35,815 bases of DNA. Source: Deltaproteobacteria bacterium (lineage in GTDB: Bacteria; Desulfobacterota; Desulfobacteria; Desulfobacterales; B30-G6). The stretch lies in the NCBI GenBank assembly GCA_022340465.1, contig JAJDNW010000018.1, positions 1 through 35,815 on the forward strand, given 5' to 3'. The first letter of the stretch is position 1, and each line of letters begins with the position of its first letter. Below, one piece after another: positions 15,414 through 25,127 of the stretch. The translations under genes and the position numbers were made by a program. The notes below the pieces were generated by a model. That model made no database searches. It had not been told where the DNA came from and saw nothing but the letters and a program-made list of their open reading frames with translations.

Positions 15414-16400
15414 ATGACAGAAAAAGCAATCCAGTATTCACCGAACAGCCATCCGGCCATAGAAGCCAGGAATCTGTGTAAAAATTTCACAGTCTACGTC
15501 CAGGGCAGGAAAGCGACACTCAAGGCGGTGGACCGCGTCAATCTGAAAATTTTCCCTGGCAAGACACTCGGCCTGGTCGGGGAGAGCGGGTCGGGCAAAT
15601 CGACCATCGCCTTTACCATGGTTCACTATTATCAGCCGACATCCGGGGAAATCATCCATTACGACAAGGGTACCCGCATCCATATCGAAGGCATGCTGGG
15701 GCGGGCCTTTCGCCAACGCATGCAGATGGTGTTTCAGGACCCATACAGTTCCCTGGATCCGCGCCAGACCTTGAAAACCATCATCGAGCACCCCCTGAAG
15801 CTGCATACGCATCTCAATCGCCGGCAGCGGCTGGACGCCATCATTGACATCCTGCATCAAGTCGGGCTGGATGCAGGACAATTATATCGCTACCCGCACG
15901 AGTTCAGCGGCGGACAGCGCCAGCGAATTGCGATCGCCCGCGCCCTTGCCGTTAATCCTCAGGTGATTATCTGTGATGAACCCGTGTCTGCCCTGGATGT
16001 TTCGGTTCAGGCCCAGATTCTGAATTTATTAAAAAAACTTCAGGAAGAACAGGGCCTGGCTTATCTGTTCGTATCCCATGATCTAAACGTCGTCCGCCAT
16101 ATTTCACACGAAGTTGCGGTAATCTACATGGGACGCGTGGTCGAACGGGCACCAACCGAAATGCTGTTCGAGGACCCCTCCCACCCGTATACGCGAGCCC
16201 TCATGGCTTCCATGCCTGGATTGGATCGCAAAGATGCCGGGGTCAATTTGATCGGCGAAATCAGTTCGCCAATCGATCCGCCGCCAGGCTGCAGGCTGGC
16301 TTCACGTTGCCCGGTGGCAATGGATCAATGCAAATCAATCGATCCGGAGCTGAAAGATATTGCTCCAGGACACGCCGTGGCCTGCGTGCACTATGGATGA
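15414..16400 (+). CDS. ABC importer ATPase, DppF type
   Basis: A 328-residue second ATPase of the peptide-type importer. Walker A GESGSGKS (56-63), signature FSGGQRQR, Walker B VIICDEPVSALD, switch YLFVSHD. The C-terminal domain has GCRLASRCPVAMDQC. It begins 12 bases after its partner gene ends; a GTG two codons upstream is an alternative start. An insertion of about ten residues after the first beta region (YDKGTRIHIEGMLGR) is within family variation. With this gene the five-component importer is complete. Confidence 0.94.
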   Translation: MTEKAIQYSPNSHPAIEARNLCKNFTVYVQGRKATLKAVDRVNLKIFPGKTLGLVGESGSGKSTIAFTMVHYYQPTSGEIIHYDKGTRIHIEGMLGRAFRQRMQMVFQDPYSSLDPRQTLKTIIEHPLKLHTHLNRRQRLDAIIDILHQVGLDAGQLYRYPHEFSGGQRQRIAIARALAVNPQVIICDEPVSALDVSVQAQILNLLKKLQEEQGLAYLFVSHDLNVVRHISHEVAVIYMGRVVERAPTEMLFEDPSHPYTRALMASMPGLDRKDAGVNLIGEISSPIDPPPGCRLASRCPVAMDQCKSIDPELKDIAPGHAVACVHYG

Positions 16401-16495
16401 TCCCGGATATTTGATTTCATGGATATCCAGGATAAATAGTACTGGACGCCGTACGGAAAAAACATCGCTGCCCATCAGGCGGCACGGAGAAGCAG

Positions 16496-17569
16496 ATGTT
16501 TCTGGATACTGACAATTTGTATTTCCCGGAACCGGGGGCTAAATGGGAAGCGGTGAATCCCAGGACTGTCGGATGGGACCCCAAAAAGCTAGAAGCACTG
16601 ATACAATTCGCCGGGGAGCAGAATAGTTCCTCTTTCCTGCTGCTTTACCGGGGAAAAATCCTGGTGGAGAAAAACTGGGAGGTTTCGCCCGAAATGGGCG
16701 GAGCCAATGATAGCTTGCAGAAAATGTATCGGTATTTTCAGCGGGGAGTCAACGCGGATAATTGCCCCATCGAAGATGTGGCATCCGTTCAAAAAGGACT
16801 CGCAGCCATTTTGGCGTACATGGCCAGGGAGAAGGGCCTTCTTGATTTTGACGATCCTGTCGGCAAGCATCTAGGCGTGGGCTGGTCGTTGGCAGATGAA
16901 GCGGCCGAAGGCAAAATTACCCTCAGGCACATCCTGACCATGACCACCGGGCTGAACGAGCAGCTTGAATTCGAAACGGAACCGGGCAAAAAATGGTTTT
17001 ACAACACACCCGCATATCAACACGTGATTCGCGTGGTCGCGGCAGCGGCAGCGATGGATTACCGGACGTTGACCCGGGAATGGCTAACCGGTCCGATCGG
17101 GATGAATGATACCACCTGGATCGAAAGAACCGGATTCCCCAAAATGAATAAAGTGACCATGCTGGGGCTGGCATCCACAGCCCGCGATCTGGGACGATTA
17201 GGGCTGTTGGTCCTGGCCGGCGGCAGATGGGGGATGGCTAACATTATCAATGATTGCCCTATATTTCTGCAGATGGTCAAGCCATCTCAGCATCTCAATC
17301 CGGCCTATGGCCATCTCTGGTATGTCAACGGGCAACGCCATTATATCCTGCCGCAGCAAACCAGCAAAACGGATGGGCCCCTGTGGCCCGCGGCACCGGA
17401 TGATACGGTGGCAGCCTTGGGGCTATTTTCGCGGTGCCTGTTCGTCTGCCCTGCTCTCGGACTGGTGATGACGCGTCTGGGATATGTCCCCGGGATGGCG
17501 CTGCAGGGCGGTCCCGGTTTTGCCCGCAAACTATGGGAGCGCTTAATCGCCGCCGCTCCGAAACATTAA
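16496..17569 (+). CDS. Class C beta-lactamase-like serine hydrolase
   Basis: A 357-residue protein of the beta-lactamase/transpeptidase superfamily (Pfam Beta-lactamase), which covers esterases, amidases and D-peptidases. The nucleophile motif SxxK is SVQK (Ser97, Lys100). The second motif appears as FYNTPAY, with Tyr169 the likely base; the canonical YxN is altered. No signal peptide is visible, so it should act in the cytoplasm on the imported compound. GGAG precedes the ATG. It sits between the peptide-type importer and the intact CoA-transferase, so hydrolysis of an ester or amide to give a free acid for CoA transfer is plausible. The substrate is unknown and antibiotic resistance is not implied. 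Confidence 0.87.
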   Translation: MFLDTDNLYFPEPGAKWEAVNPRTVGWDPKKLEALIQFAGEQNSSSFLLLYRGKILVEKNWEVSPEMGGANDSLQKMYRYFQRGVNADNCPIEDVASVQKGLAAILAYMAREKGLLDFDDPVGKHLGVGWSLADEAAEGKITLRHILTMTTGLNEQLEFETEPGKKWFYNTPAYQHVIRVVAAAAAMDYRTLTREWLTGPIGMNDTTWIERTGFPKMNKVTMLGLASTARDLGRLGLLVLAGGRWGMANIINDCPIFLQMVKPSQHLNPAYGHLWYVNGQRHYILPQQTSKTDGPLWPAAPDDTVAALGLFSRCLFVCPALGLVMTRLGYVPGMALQGGPGFARKLWERLIAAAPKH

Positions 17570-17600
17570 TTGTTTGAACATCTTGGAGAAAGGAAGACAA

Positions 17601-18788
17601 ATGGCAAATACCGGACCTTTAGCGGGAATACGGATTCTCGATTTCACCCATGTACTCTCCGGACCTTTTGGCAGCGCGTTGCTGGGGGACCTGGGAGCGG
17701 ACATTATCAAAATTGAATCGCCGGTCGGGGACAGTACCCGCTGGGCGGTGCCGCCGATTCAAAATGGTGAGAGCTCCTATTTTTTCTGTGTCAACCGCAA
17801 CAAACGAAGCATGATTCTGGATCTGAAAAAACCGGAATCAAAGGCCATCGTGAAGCGGATGGTCAAGGATTGCGACGTGGTGATGGAGAATTTCCGTCCC
17901 GGGGTCATGGATCGACTGGGGATGGGCCAGGATGCGCTGACGGCCATAAAACCGGACTTAATCTATGCCTCCATGACCGCTTTCGGTGAAAAGGGGCCGT
18001 ACAAGGACCTGCCGGGGTACGAGTTGATCATTCAGGCCATGACTGGCCTGATCGATATCACTTCCCCCAAAAAGGGACCCAAGGCCAAGATTCAGATCCA
18101 GGTGGTGGACCTGTGCACCGGGATATTCCTGGCTTTCGTCACCCTGGCAGCGCTTTACCACAAGCTCAATACCGGCAAAGGACAACGTGTAGACACGTCC
18201 CTATTGGAGTCTACCCTGGCCATGACAGCCAATCTGTCGGCCATATACTTCATGTCCGGAAACGTCCCGACCGGAATGGCGTCCCGCAATCCGCAATCCG
18301 TCCCCTCGCAGGTTTACAGAACCAAAGATTCCTGTTTTGCCACCGTGGGCAAGTGGGAAAAGCTGGTGGCTGCGCTTGGTAAACCGGAATGGGCCACCGA
18401 TCCGCAATTGGGCAACAATATGTACCGGGTTCAGCATTACGATGCGGTGAGCGATATGGTGGAGGAGGTCACCATGACCAAAACCACCGAGGAGTGGCTG
18501 GTCCTATTGAAAGAACACGACATGCCGGCCAGCCGCATCAATACGATGGAAGAAGGATTGGAAGATCCGGGGGTGGCCGCAACCGGCATGATCAAAACGG
18601 TTGAACACACCCGGGCCGGGCAAATTAAACTCTTGGACAAACCGTGGCACATGTCCGGTTCCCCCGGGGAACTCCGCTATCCGCCACCGGCCCATGGACA
18701 GCACTCCACCGAGATATTGAAGGAATTCGGGTACACTTCCGAGGAGATCCAGACCTTTAAAGAGGCTGAAGCCCTGTATGGTGAGTGA
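17601..18788 (+). CDS. Family III CoA-transferase (CaiB/BaiF type), intact
   Basis: A 395-residue CoA-transferase that moves CoA between carboxylic acids through an aspartyl anhydride. The N-terminal segment has LDFTHVLSGPFGSALLGDLGA and IIKIE. The catalytic Asp is Asp170 in QVVDLCTG, aligning with Asp169 of formyl-CoA transferase. VMENFRPGVMDRLG and GKGQRVDTSLLES are typical. The start is the ATG after GGAGAAAGGA. The gene at 9389 is a broken close paralogue sharing many of these strings. The location between two importers suggests activation of the imported acid. Racemases and formyl-CoA transferases share the fold, so the exact acids are unknown. Confidence 0.93.
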   Translation: MANTGPLAGIRILDFTHVLSGPFGSALLGDLGADIIKIESPVGDSTRWAVPPIQNGESSYFFCVNRNKRSMILDLKKPESKAIVKRMVKDCDVVMENFRPGVMDRLGMGQDALTAIKPDLIYASMTAFGEKGPYKDLPGYELIIQAMTGLIDITSPKKGPKAKIQIQVVDLCTGIFLAFVTLAALYHKLNTGKGQRVDTSLLESTLAMTANLSAIYFMSGNVPTGMASRNPQSVPSQVYRTKDSCFATVGKWEKLVAALGKPEWATDPQLGNNMYRVQHYDAVSDMVEEVTMTKTTEEWLVLLKEHDMPASRINTMEEGLEDPGVAATGMIKTVEHTRAGQIKLLDKPWHMSGSPGELRYPPPAHGQHSTEILKEFGYTSEEIQTFKEAEALYGE

Positions 18789-18909
18789 GAAAAACATGTT
18801 CGGTCCCAGCGCCATGCCCCAGAGCAGAGATAGCTTGGCGCGCTGACAAACGATTTTGATTGTCCACCCGGGACGAAGGTGTCCCACAGGTAACCACAAG
18901 GAGGATAAG

Positions 18910-20205
18910 ATGAAAAAAGCTTTTCATGGTGTACAGCGATTATTCCTGGCAGCAGTGTTGTTGGTGCTCATTGTCGGCCCGTCATTTGGAGCGGATTTTA
19001 ACTGGCGCAAGTACGAGGGGACCACGCTTCGAGCGCTTTTTGTGAAATCAGCATTTACGCCGATTGCCCAGAAACAACTTAAGGAATTCGAGGATCTAAC
19101 CGGTATTACGGTCAAGGCCGAGTACTATTCGTCGGCACCCTTACGTCAGAAACTGGTCATGGAGCTCGGTGCAAAAAACAAAGACCTGGACGTTTTTGGG
19201 GGAATGATGAAAACAGCCTTTCAGTATGAAAAAGCGGGTTGGCTGGAACCCCTTGAAAAATATGTCAACAATCCCGAGCTGACGCATCCTGATTTCGATT
19301 TTGAGGATTTTGCTGCCCGTACCCATCCCATTATCAACAATCATTTGATCGGGATAACATCCAGCTGCAACCCGCAGCTGCTCATGTATCGCAAGGACCT
19401 GTTCGAAGAATACGGCATCAAGGTTCCCACCAATTGGGCTGAGCTGGAAGCGGCTGCCCAGGCGCTGAAAAAGCATCTTCCAGATGGGCAGTTCCCCTGG
19501 ATTGTTCGTATGAACAAAGAAAACACGGCACCTTTCGCCACATTTCTATACACCAATGGTGCCAGCTGGTTGGATGAAAACGGCAAACCCGCTTTCAATA
19601 CGCCGGCAGCCGTCGAAGCCATCGAGTTCTATGGCAAGATGGCCCGGGAATACGGGCCTCCGGGGGCGGCTACTATCGGCTGGAAAGAAGTGGTGGGAGC
19701 CATCGCGCAGGGCAAAGCCGCTATGACGGCGGAGATTTCGATTTTTGCCGGCCTGGTATTCGAAAACCCCAAACGATCCAAGGTGGCCGGAAAAATGGGC
19801 TATGTCATGATTCCTCCTGGAAAAACCGGTCAATTTCAAGCCATGCTGCCGCTCACCACGGGTCATATCAGCACTTTTTCGGAGAAAAAAGAAGCGGCCT
19901 GGTACCTGCTGCAATACACCTCCATGAAAGAACCGATGATGGATTATCAACTGGCCGGGCTGCCCATGACGCGCTTGTCCTGTTGGGAAGATCCAAGATG
20001 GAAAGCCAAGGATAAAATGCCGCAACTGTCAAAACTTCAGGTGGAAGCGATTGAAAACGGGCGCATTGGTTTTGAAATCCCGATTGCCAGGTTCACGGAA
20101 GCCAGGCCCATATTGTCGCGTCTCCTGTATGTTGGTTATGAGGGCGGTGAAGTGCAGCAAGCGGCTGATGATGCCGTTAAAGAGGTTGCACGGTTGGTTG
20201 ATTAG
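18910..20205 (+). CDS. ABC importer substrate-binding protein, family 1
   Basis: A 431-residue extracellular solute-binding protein of the sugar-type (SBP_bac_1, CUT1) class. It has a Sec signal peptide (MKKAFHGVQR, then LFLAAVLLVLIVG) with cleavage near SFGA-DF (about residue 27). The ATG follows a strong AGGAGG and is preferred to an upstream in-frame start. Family-like features include LKEFEDLTGITVKAEYYSS and the hinge region near GKAAMTAEISIF. The downstream genes are two permeases and an ATPase. The ligand may be a sugar, polyol, glycerol-phosphate-like or polyamine-like molecule. Confidence 0.92.
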   Translation: MKKAFHGVQRLFLAAVLLVLIVGPSFGADFNWRKYEGTTLRALFVKSAFTPIAQKQLKEFEDLTGITVKAEYYSSAPLRQKLVMELGAKNKDLDVFGGMMKTAFQYEKAGWLEPLEKYVNNPELTHPDFDFEDFAARTHPIINNHLIGITSSCNPQLLMYRKDLFEEYGIKVPTNWAELEAAAQALKKHLPDGQFPWIVRMNKENTAPFATFLYTNGASWLDENGKPAFNTPAAVEAIEFYGKMAREYGPPGAATIGWKEVVGAIAQGKAAMTAEISIFAGLVFENPKRSKVAGKMGYVMIPPGKTGQFQAMLPLTTGHISTFSEKKEAAWYLLQYTSMKEPMMDYQLAGLPMTRLSCWEDPRWKAKDKMPQLSKLQVEAIENGRIGFEIPIARFTEARPILSRLLYVGYEGGEVQQAADDAVKEVARLVD

Positions 20206-20214
20206 GGGCACGGG

Positions 20215-21120
20215 ATGAGAGCAATATCGCCGGTACAGCGCATACTGGATTATACGGACAGGCAGATTCGCTGGCTATTCTCTTTTCCGGCCATGCTGTT
20301 TATGATCGTATTGTTCGCCTATCCGCTATACGAGCTGGTGTCCACCAGTCTCACCAACGAAGTGTTGTCATCGGAGGGTGCAGGCGAATTCATCGGCCTG
20401 GCCAACTTTTCCAGGGCCTTTTTTGAAGATCAGCACTTCTGGCGCTCTGTCCGGATTACGCTCTATTTTGCCGCCGGCTCAACCCTGGGCCAGCTGACGC
20501 TGGGGATGGGATTGGCCCTGTTCCTGAACAGGCGGTTCAAGGGCGAGGCAACCTTTCGCATGCTCTTAATGTTTCCCATCATCGCCACACCGGTGGCCAT
20601 GTCGCTGGTGTGGTCCATGCTGATGAACCCGATGATGGGCCATTTAAACTATTATCTGTCATTTTTCGGGTTTTCCGGATCATTGTGGGCGGCGGATACC
20701 AAAACCGTGTTGCCCTCCATCATCATGGTCGAAATCTGGCACTGGACGCCCATGACCATGCTGGTGTTTCTGGCTGGATTGAAGAGCCTGCCCAGGGAGC
20801 CTTTTGAAGCGGCGGTGGTGGACGGTGCCTCCAGGGTACAGATCTTTTTCAGGATCACCCTGCCGCTGCTCCAGCCATATGTTTTCCTGTTGTTGCTGAT
20901 GCGGCTGGTTCACGGGCTCAAGGTGTTCGACAAGATTTTCGTATTGTCCGGCGGGGGCCCCAACAGGGCGTCTGAAACGCTGAATATCATGATCTACGAC
21001 CAGGCTTTCGGGGCGACCAATTTCGGATATGCCTCTGCCCTGGGATCCTTTTTGATGCTGATCATTCTGCTCATTTCCATCGGCCTGTTCCGTTTTCGTC
21101 AGAGAAACTGGGGGTATTGA
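20215..21120 (+). CDS. ABC permease, MalF/UgpA type
   Basis: A 301-residue permease with six helices, starting with a short cytoplasmic N-terminus followed by FSFPAMLFMIVLFAYPLYELV. The coupling EAA loop is EAAVVDGASRVQIFFRITLPLL, a textbook CUT1 motif. It starts 9 bases after the binding-protein stop. The downstream permease starts one base after its stop codon. It forms the channel with the MalG-type partner. Confidence 0.94.
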   Translation: MRAISPVQRILDYTDRQIRWLFSFPAMLFMIVLFAYPLYELVSTSLTNEVLSSEGAGEFIGLANFSRAFFEDQHFWRSVRITLYFAAGSTLGQLTLGMGLALFLNRRFKGEATFRMLLMFPIIATPVAMSLVWSMLMNPMMGHLNYYLSFFGFSGSLWAADTKTVLPSIIMVEIWHWTPMTMLVFLAGLKSLPREPFEAAVVDGASRVQIFFRITLPLLQPYVFLLLLMRLVHGLKVFDKIFVLSGGGPNRASETLNIMIYDQAFGATNFGYASALGSFLMLIILLISIGLFRFRQRNWGY

Positions 21121-21121
21121 C

Positions 21122-21946
21122 ATGCGTGATCACCGAACCATACAGGTCATCAACCGAATCCTGTTTTACGTCATCCTGCTATTCATTGTCGGGGTGTTTT
21201 GCTTCCCTTTTCTGTGGGTGCTCTACACCTCTTTGCAGGATGCGGTGAACGCCGGCGCGGTTCCGCCGGATTTAACGGCACCACCAACCTTGGACAACTT
21301 CCGGCAGGTGTTTGCAGAAGGTCAGTTTTTCTCCTGCTTGTGGAATTCAACGGTGGTGGTGGCGTTGACCCTGATGGCCAATTTGATTGTCTCCCTGCCG
21401 GCGGCTTACGTGATCGCCCGCAAACGTCAGAACTGGATGATGTTCCTGATTCTGTTTCTGCAAATGGCGCCCTGGATCTGCCTGCTGCTGCCCTGGTACG
21501 TTATCTTCAAAAAACTGGGATTATACGACACCTATTTCGGGCTGGTCTTGTCCAACTTGACTTTTATGATTCCGTTCACGGTCTGGCTGATGCTGGGGTT
21601 TTTCGAGGATGTGCCCGTGGAGGTGGAGGAAGCCGCCTGGCTGGACGGGTGTTCTCACCTGGGAACCTTTGTCAGGATTGTGGCACCCCTGGTCAAGGGC
21701 GGTATTATCACGATTACCACCCTGGGGTTCATGTTTTGCTGGAATATCTTTCTATTCCCGTTGGTGCTGTCCGGGTATGATTCCAAAACACTGCCCGTGT
21801 TTGTCTATGGATTTATGGCGGACAATCAGCTGGATTTCGGTCCTCTGGCCGCTGCCGCGCTGCTGTCCATGGCCCCGGTAATCGTTTTTGTTTTGATCAA
21901 TCAGAAGTACTTCCGCCAGGGCATTGCTTTCGGCGGCGGGAAATAG
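21122..21946 (+). CDS. ABC permease, MalG/UgpE type
   Basis: A 274-residue permease with six helices. An N-terminal hydrophobic segment (ILFYVILLFIVGVFCFPFLWVLYTS) precedes a periplasmic loop with PPTLDNFRQVF. The EAA loop is EEAAWLDGCSHLGTFVRIVAPL. It starts one base after the preceding permease ends, so the two are translationally linked. The C-terminal QKYFRQGIAFGGGK is the usual end of this family. Confidence 0.94.
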   Translation: MRDHRTIQVINRILFYVILLFIVGVFCFPFLWVLYTSLQDAVNAGAVPPDLTAPPTLDNFRQVFAEGQFFSCLWNSTVVVALTLMANLIVSLPAAYVIARKRQNWMMFLILFLQMAPWICLLLPWYVIFKKLGLYDTYFGLVLSNLTFMIPFTVWLMLGFFEDVPVEVEEAAWLDGCSHLGTFVRIVAPLVKGGIITITTLGFMFCWNIFLFPLVLSGYDSKTLPVFVYGFMADNQLDFGPLAAAALLSMAPVIVFVLINQKYFRQGIAFGGGK

Positions 21947-21964
21947 AGAGATGAAGGAATTATT

Positions 21965-23065
21965 GTGGCTCAGGTTAAAATAGATAAGGTATCCAAGAAA
22001 TTTGGAAAATTCAAAGCGGTCAAAGAATTCTCCCTGGACATCCAGGATGGTGAGTTTATCGTGTTGGTGGGGCCGAGCGGATGCGGAAAAACCACCCTGC
22101 TGCGCATGGTGGCCGGCTTGGAAAAAGTGACCTCAGGAGAGATATTTATCGACCAAACAGACGTCACCCGCACGCCACCTAAAAAACGGGACATTGCCAT
22201 GGTCTTCCAGAACTATGCGCTTTATCCGCACATGAACGTGTACAACAACCTGGCCTTTGCCCTGAAACTGCGCAAAATACCCAAAGCTCAGATCAAAGCG
22301 ACCGTGGAAAAAACAGCTGATCTGTTGGGAATCGGCGATTTTCTAAACCGGCGGCCCAACCAGTTGTCCGGCGGACAGAAGCAGCGGGTTGCCCTGGGCA
22401 GGGCCATTGTCAGGCAGCCCAAGGTGTTTCTCTTTGACGAACCCCTGTCCAACCTCGATGCCAAACTGCGGGTTTCCATGCGGGCTGAAATTTTGGATAT
22501 CCACCGGCGACTCAATAACACCTCGCTCTATGTGACCCACGACCAGCTGGAAGCAATGACCATGGGAACAAGAATTATCATTATGAAAGACGGCGTCATT
22601 CAACAGAACGGCCCGCCCAAAGAGATCTACAATAATCCTGCCAATAAATTTGTAGCAGGGTTCATCGGCTCGCCGGCCATGAATTTAATGCGGTTTGTTA
22701 TTCAGGAAGATGCTGGAAAGCTGATGGCAGTCAAAAACGGCTTGGCACTGATGATCCCGGAAGAAAAAAATGAGCCGTTAAAATCGTATCTTAATCAGGC
22801 GGTCTTTCTGGGCTTGAGACCGGAGCATATCAGCGATTCGGTGGTTAACGGCAGTGAAGCCGCTAACGCTGCTTTTAAAGCGTTTGTGCGGCTGGTGGAG
22901 CCGCTGGGCTCCGAGCAACTGATCCACCTGGAAGCTGAAGACCAGCGTTTCATTGCCCGTATCGATCCGCGTTCATCCATCAGCTATGGCGACACCCTTG
23001 AATTTCACGCTGATATGAACTTCGCGGCTTTTTTCGATGCCGATACCGAAACAAGGATTGTTTAA
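21965..23065 (+). CDS. ABC importer ATPase, MalK/UgpC type
   Basis: A 366-residue ATPase. Walker A GPSGCGKT (36-43), the QNYALYPHM Q-loop, signature LSGGQKQR, Walker B VFLFDEPLSNLD, and switch LYVTHDQLEAMTM. The C-terminal TOBE/MOP-like regulatory domain spans about 240-366 (LGLRPEHI, LVEPLGSEQLIHLE). The start is GTG with AAGGA six bases upstream. It completes the second importer. The regulatory domain can bind inducer-exclusion partners in related systems, though nothing shows that here. Confidence 0.95.
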   Translation: MAQVKIDKVSKKFGKFKAVKEFSLDIQDGEFIVLVGPSGCGKTTLLRMVAGLEKVTSGEIFIDQTDVTRTPPKKRDIAMVFQNYALYPHMNVYNNLAFALKLRKIPKAQIKATVEKTADLLGIGDFLNRRPNQLSGGQKQRVALGRAIVRQPKVFLFDEPLSNLDAKLRVSMRAEILDIHRRLNNTSLYVTHDQLEAMTMGTRIIIMKDGVIQQNGPPKEIYNNPANKFVAGFIGSPAMNLMRFVIQEDAGKLMAVKNGLALMIPEEKNEPLKSYLNQAVFLGLRPEHISDSVVNGSEAANAAFKAFVRLVEPLGSEQLIHLEAEDQRFIARIDPRSSISYGDTLEFHADMNFAAFFDADTETRIV

Positions 23066-23138
23066 ATTTGAATTCCCCGCTGCGGCACGACTGGGGACTT
23101 CGAGCGAGCCTCGGTCAACAGGGAACGGAGATAGCGCA

Positions 23139-24902
23139 ATGAGCCAAAAGATTCCTGATGTCATTATTGAGTCCAACGTTCCGGCCACCATGCGCGATGG
23201 CGCCGTGTTAAGAGCCGATATATACCGTCCGGCCGTTGCGGGCACGTTTCCGGTCCTATTGCTCAGAACGCCCTATGCCAAATCCAATATGAGCTTGGTT
23301 TTTCAGACGACCATGGATCCGATAAAAGCGGCTCAGGCCGGTTATATGGTTATTATTCAGGATGTTCGGTCCCGGTGGGAATCAGACGGGGACAAGTTTT
23401 TTCCGTATCGGGATGAGTTCGATGACGGATTCGATACAGTGGAATGGGCGGCTTCGTTGCCCAATTCCAATGGAAATGTGGGCATGTTCGGCTATTCTTA
23501 TTATGCGACAACGCCGTGGTTTGCGGCTGTGACGCAGCCCCCGCACTTGAAGGCGATTTTCCCGTTTGCTGCCGCCATGGATTTTTACCAATATCGGGGA
23601 GGGGCGCTGGATCTTTCTATCATGATCGCCTGGACGCTGTTACTCCTCGGTCCGGATGGCATTACGAAGGCAAAAGCGGGTTCGCCCGAGCTGATTCCGG
23701 AACTGATGAGTCTGTTTGCCAACATCGATCGAATCGAGCAGGTTTTCAGGGCGTTGCCGTTTCAGGATATCGAGGCAATGAAACTGGGAGACACATTTGC
23801 CCCCTATTTTTATGAAACGCTGGCGCACCCCCTGTATGATGATTACCACAAGCAGCAGACAGTGATTGACAAGCATGATCGTGTCAGGGTACCGGCCCTG
23901 ATTTTTACCGGATGGTATGATCTGCTGCTGCAGAATGATCTGCTGCACTTTACCCGCATGCGCAATGAGGCGGCAACACCGGAAGCAAGGGATAATACGC
24001 GCATCGTGATCGGCCCCTGGACGCACGTCGGCACAACCGGTGCGGTGGGAGAACTGAATTTCGGATTAGGCGCTTCTACCCTTTTGCTGGAATTGAAAAC
24101 GAATCTGACAGAAGTTCACCTGGAGTGGTTTGATTATTGGCTTAAAGGGATCAGGAATAATATTAACGATGAACCACCGGTCAAGATATTTGTAATGGGC
24201 GACAATGCCTGGCGCGGAGAAAACGAATGGCCGCTGACTAGGACAAGATACACGCCGATGTACATACACAGCTCCGGCAAAGCCAATTCTCTTGTCGGAG
24301 ATGGCCAACTCTCTTTCGAGCCGCCTCTCGACGAACCTGAGGATCATTTTGTTTTTGATCCGAATAATCCCGTACCCACTATGGGTGGGAATCACATCCT
24401 GCCGCTGTATTATCACCGCGGTCCGGTTGACCAGACGATTCTCGAGCAACGATTTGACGTGCTGGTATACAGCGGCGATATTCTTGAGCAGGACGTTGAA
24501 GTCACGGGTCCTTTGTCCGTCAAACTTTTTGCTGCCAGTAGTGCCCCGGATACTGATTTTACGGCGAAATTGGTCGATGTGCATCCGGACGGGAGGGCCT
24601 TCAATATCGCCGATGGCATCATCCGCGCCCGCTACCGTAAGGGTCGAGCCGCTGAACCGAGTTTAATTACCCCCAATTCGGTCGTTGCGTACGACATCGA
24701 TCTTTTGGCCACCAGTATCGTATTTAAAAAAGGCCACCGCATCCGGATAGAGATATCCAGCAGTAATTTTCCTCGTTGGGATCGCAACCCGAACACCGGT
24801 GAACTGGCTCACGAAGCAGAAACATTAACCACCGCGTTTCAGACGGTCTACCATAACAGCCGGTATCAAACCCATATTCTGCTGCCCCTGATTCCTCGGT
24901 AA
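23139..24902 (+). CDS. CocE/NonD family hydrolase (X-Pro dipeptidyl-peptidase-like)
   Basis: A 587-residue alpha/beta-hydrolase with a C-terminal jelly-roll domain, the architecture of cocaine esterase, glutaryl-7-ACA acylase and PepX. The triad is visible: Ser120 in MFGYSYYA, Asp261 in TGWYDLLLQND, His296 in GPWTHVG. The C-terminal domain (from about 430) contains EVTGPLSVKLFAASSAPDTDFTAKLVD and IRIEISSSNFPRWDRNPN. The ATG with GGAG eight bases upstream is chosen over an earlier frame opening that overlaps the ATPase gene. No signal peptide is present, so it acts in the cytoplasm on an ester or amide. It lies right after the second importer. Confidence 0.92.
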   Translation: MSQKIPDVIIESNVPATMRDGAVLRADIYRPAVAGTFPVLLLRTPYAKSNMSLVFQTTMDPIKAAQAGYMVIIQDVRSRWESDGDKFFPYRDEFDDGFDTVEWAASLPNSNGNVGMFGYSYYATTPWFAAVTQPPHLKAIFPFAAAMDFYQYRGGALDLSIMIAWTLLLLGPDGITKAKAGSPELIPELMSLFANIDRIEQVFRALPFQDIEAMKLGDTFAPYFYETLAHPLYDDYHKQQTVIDKHDRVRVPALIFTGWYDLLLQNDLLHFTRMRNEAATPEARDNTRIVIGPWTHVGTTGAVGELNFGLGASTLLLELKTNLTEVHLEWFDYWLKGIRNNINDEPPVKIFVMGDNAWRGENEWPLTRTRYTPMYIHSSGKANSLVGDGQLSFEPPLDEPEDHFVFDPNNPVPTMGGNHILPLYYHRGPVDQTILEQRFDVLVYSGDILEQDVEVTGPLSVKLFAASSAPDTDFTAKLVDVHPDGRAFNIADGIIRARYRKGRAAEPSLITPNSVVAYDIDLLATSIVFKKGHRIRIEISSSNFPRWDRNPNTGELAHEAETLTTAFQTVYHNSRYQTHILLPLIPR

Positions 24903-25127
24903 GCGATATTAAACCCGCCGACTGCGATGATTTGACAGGTTGTTTCGTGGCCGGGGAATCTTTTACCGTGAGTTGCGTTGATTTCAGAACCTGTCTTTTT
25001 TATCGTTAAAAGGGACCTCTTTCATGGTCGCGAAGTCAGCTTGAGAGAAAATTCGAACCGAAGACGACCAAGAAAAAGCTGTTAAATCTGCATGAGTTAT
25101 AAAACACACCAGTAAGGAGAAGTCCAT

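Noticed and set aside
16496-17569. Antibiotic-resistance beta-lactamase
   Set aside because: No signal peptide, altered second motif and a catabolic neighbourhood; the superfamily is mostly esterases and peptidases.
18809-18843. AGCGCCA ... TGGCGCGCT as an attenuator between the CoA-transferase and binding-protein genes
   Set aside because: The pairing needs a two-base bulge and the loop is long; evidence is too weak to call.
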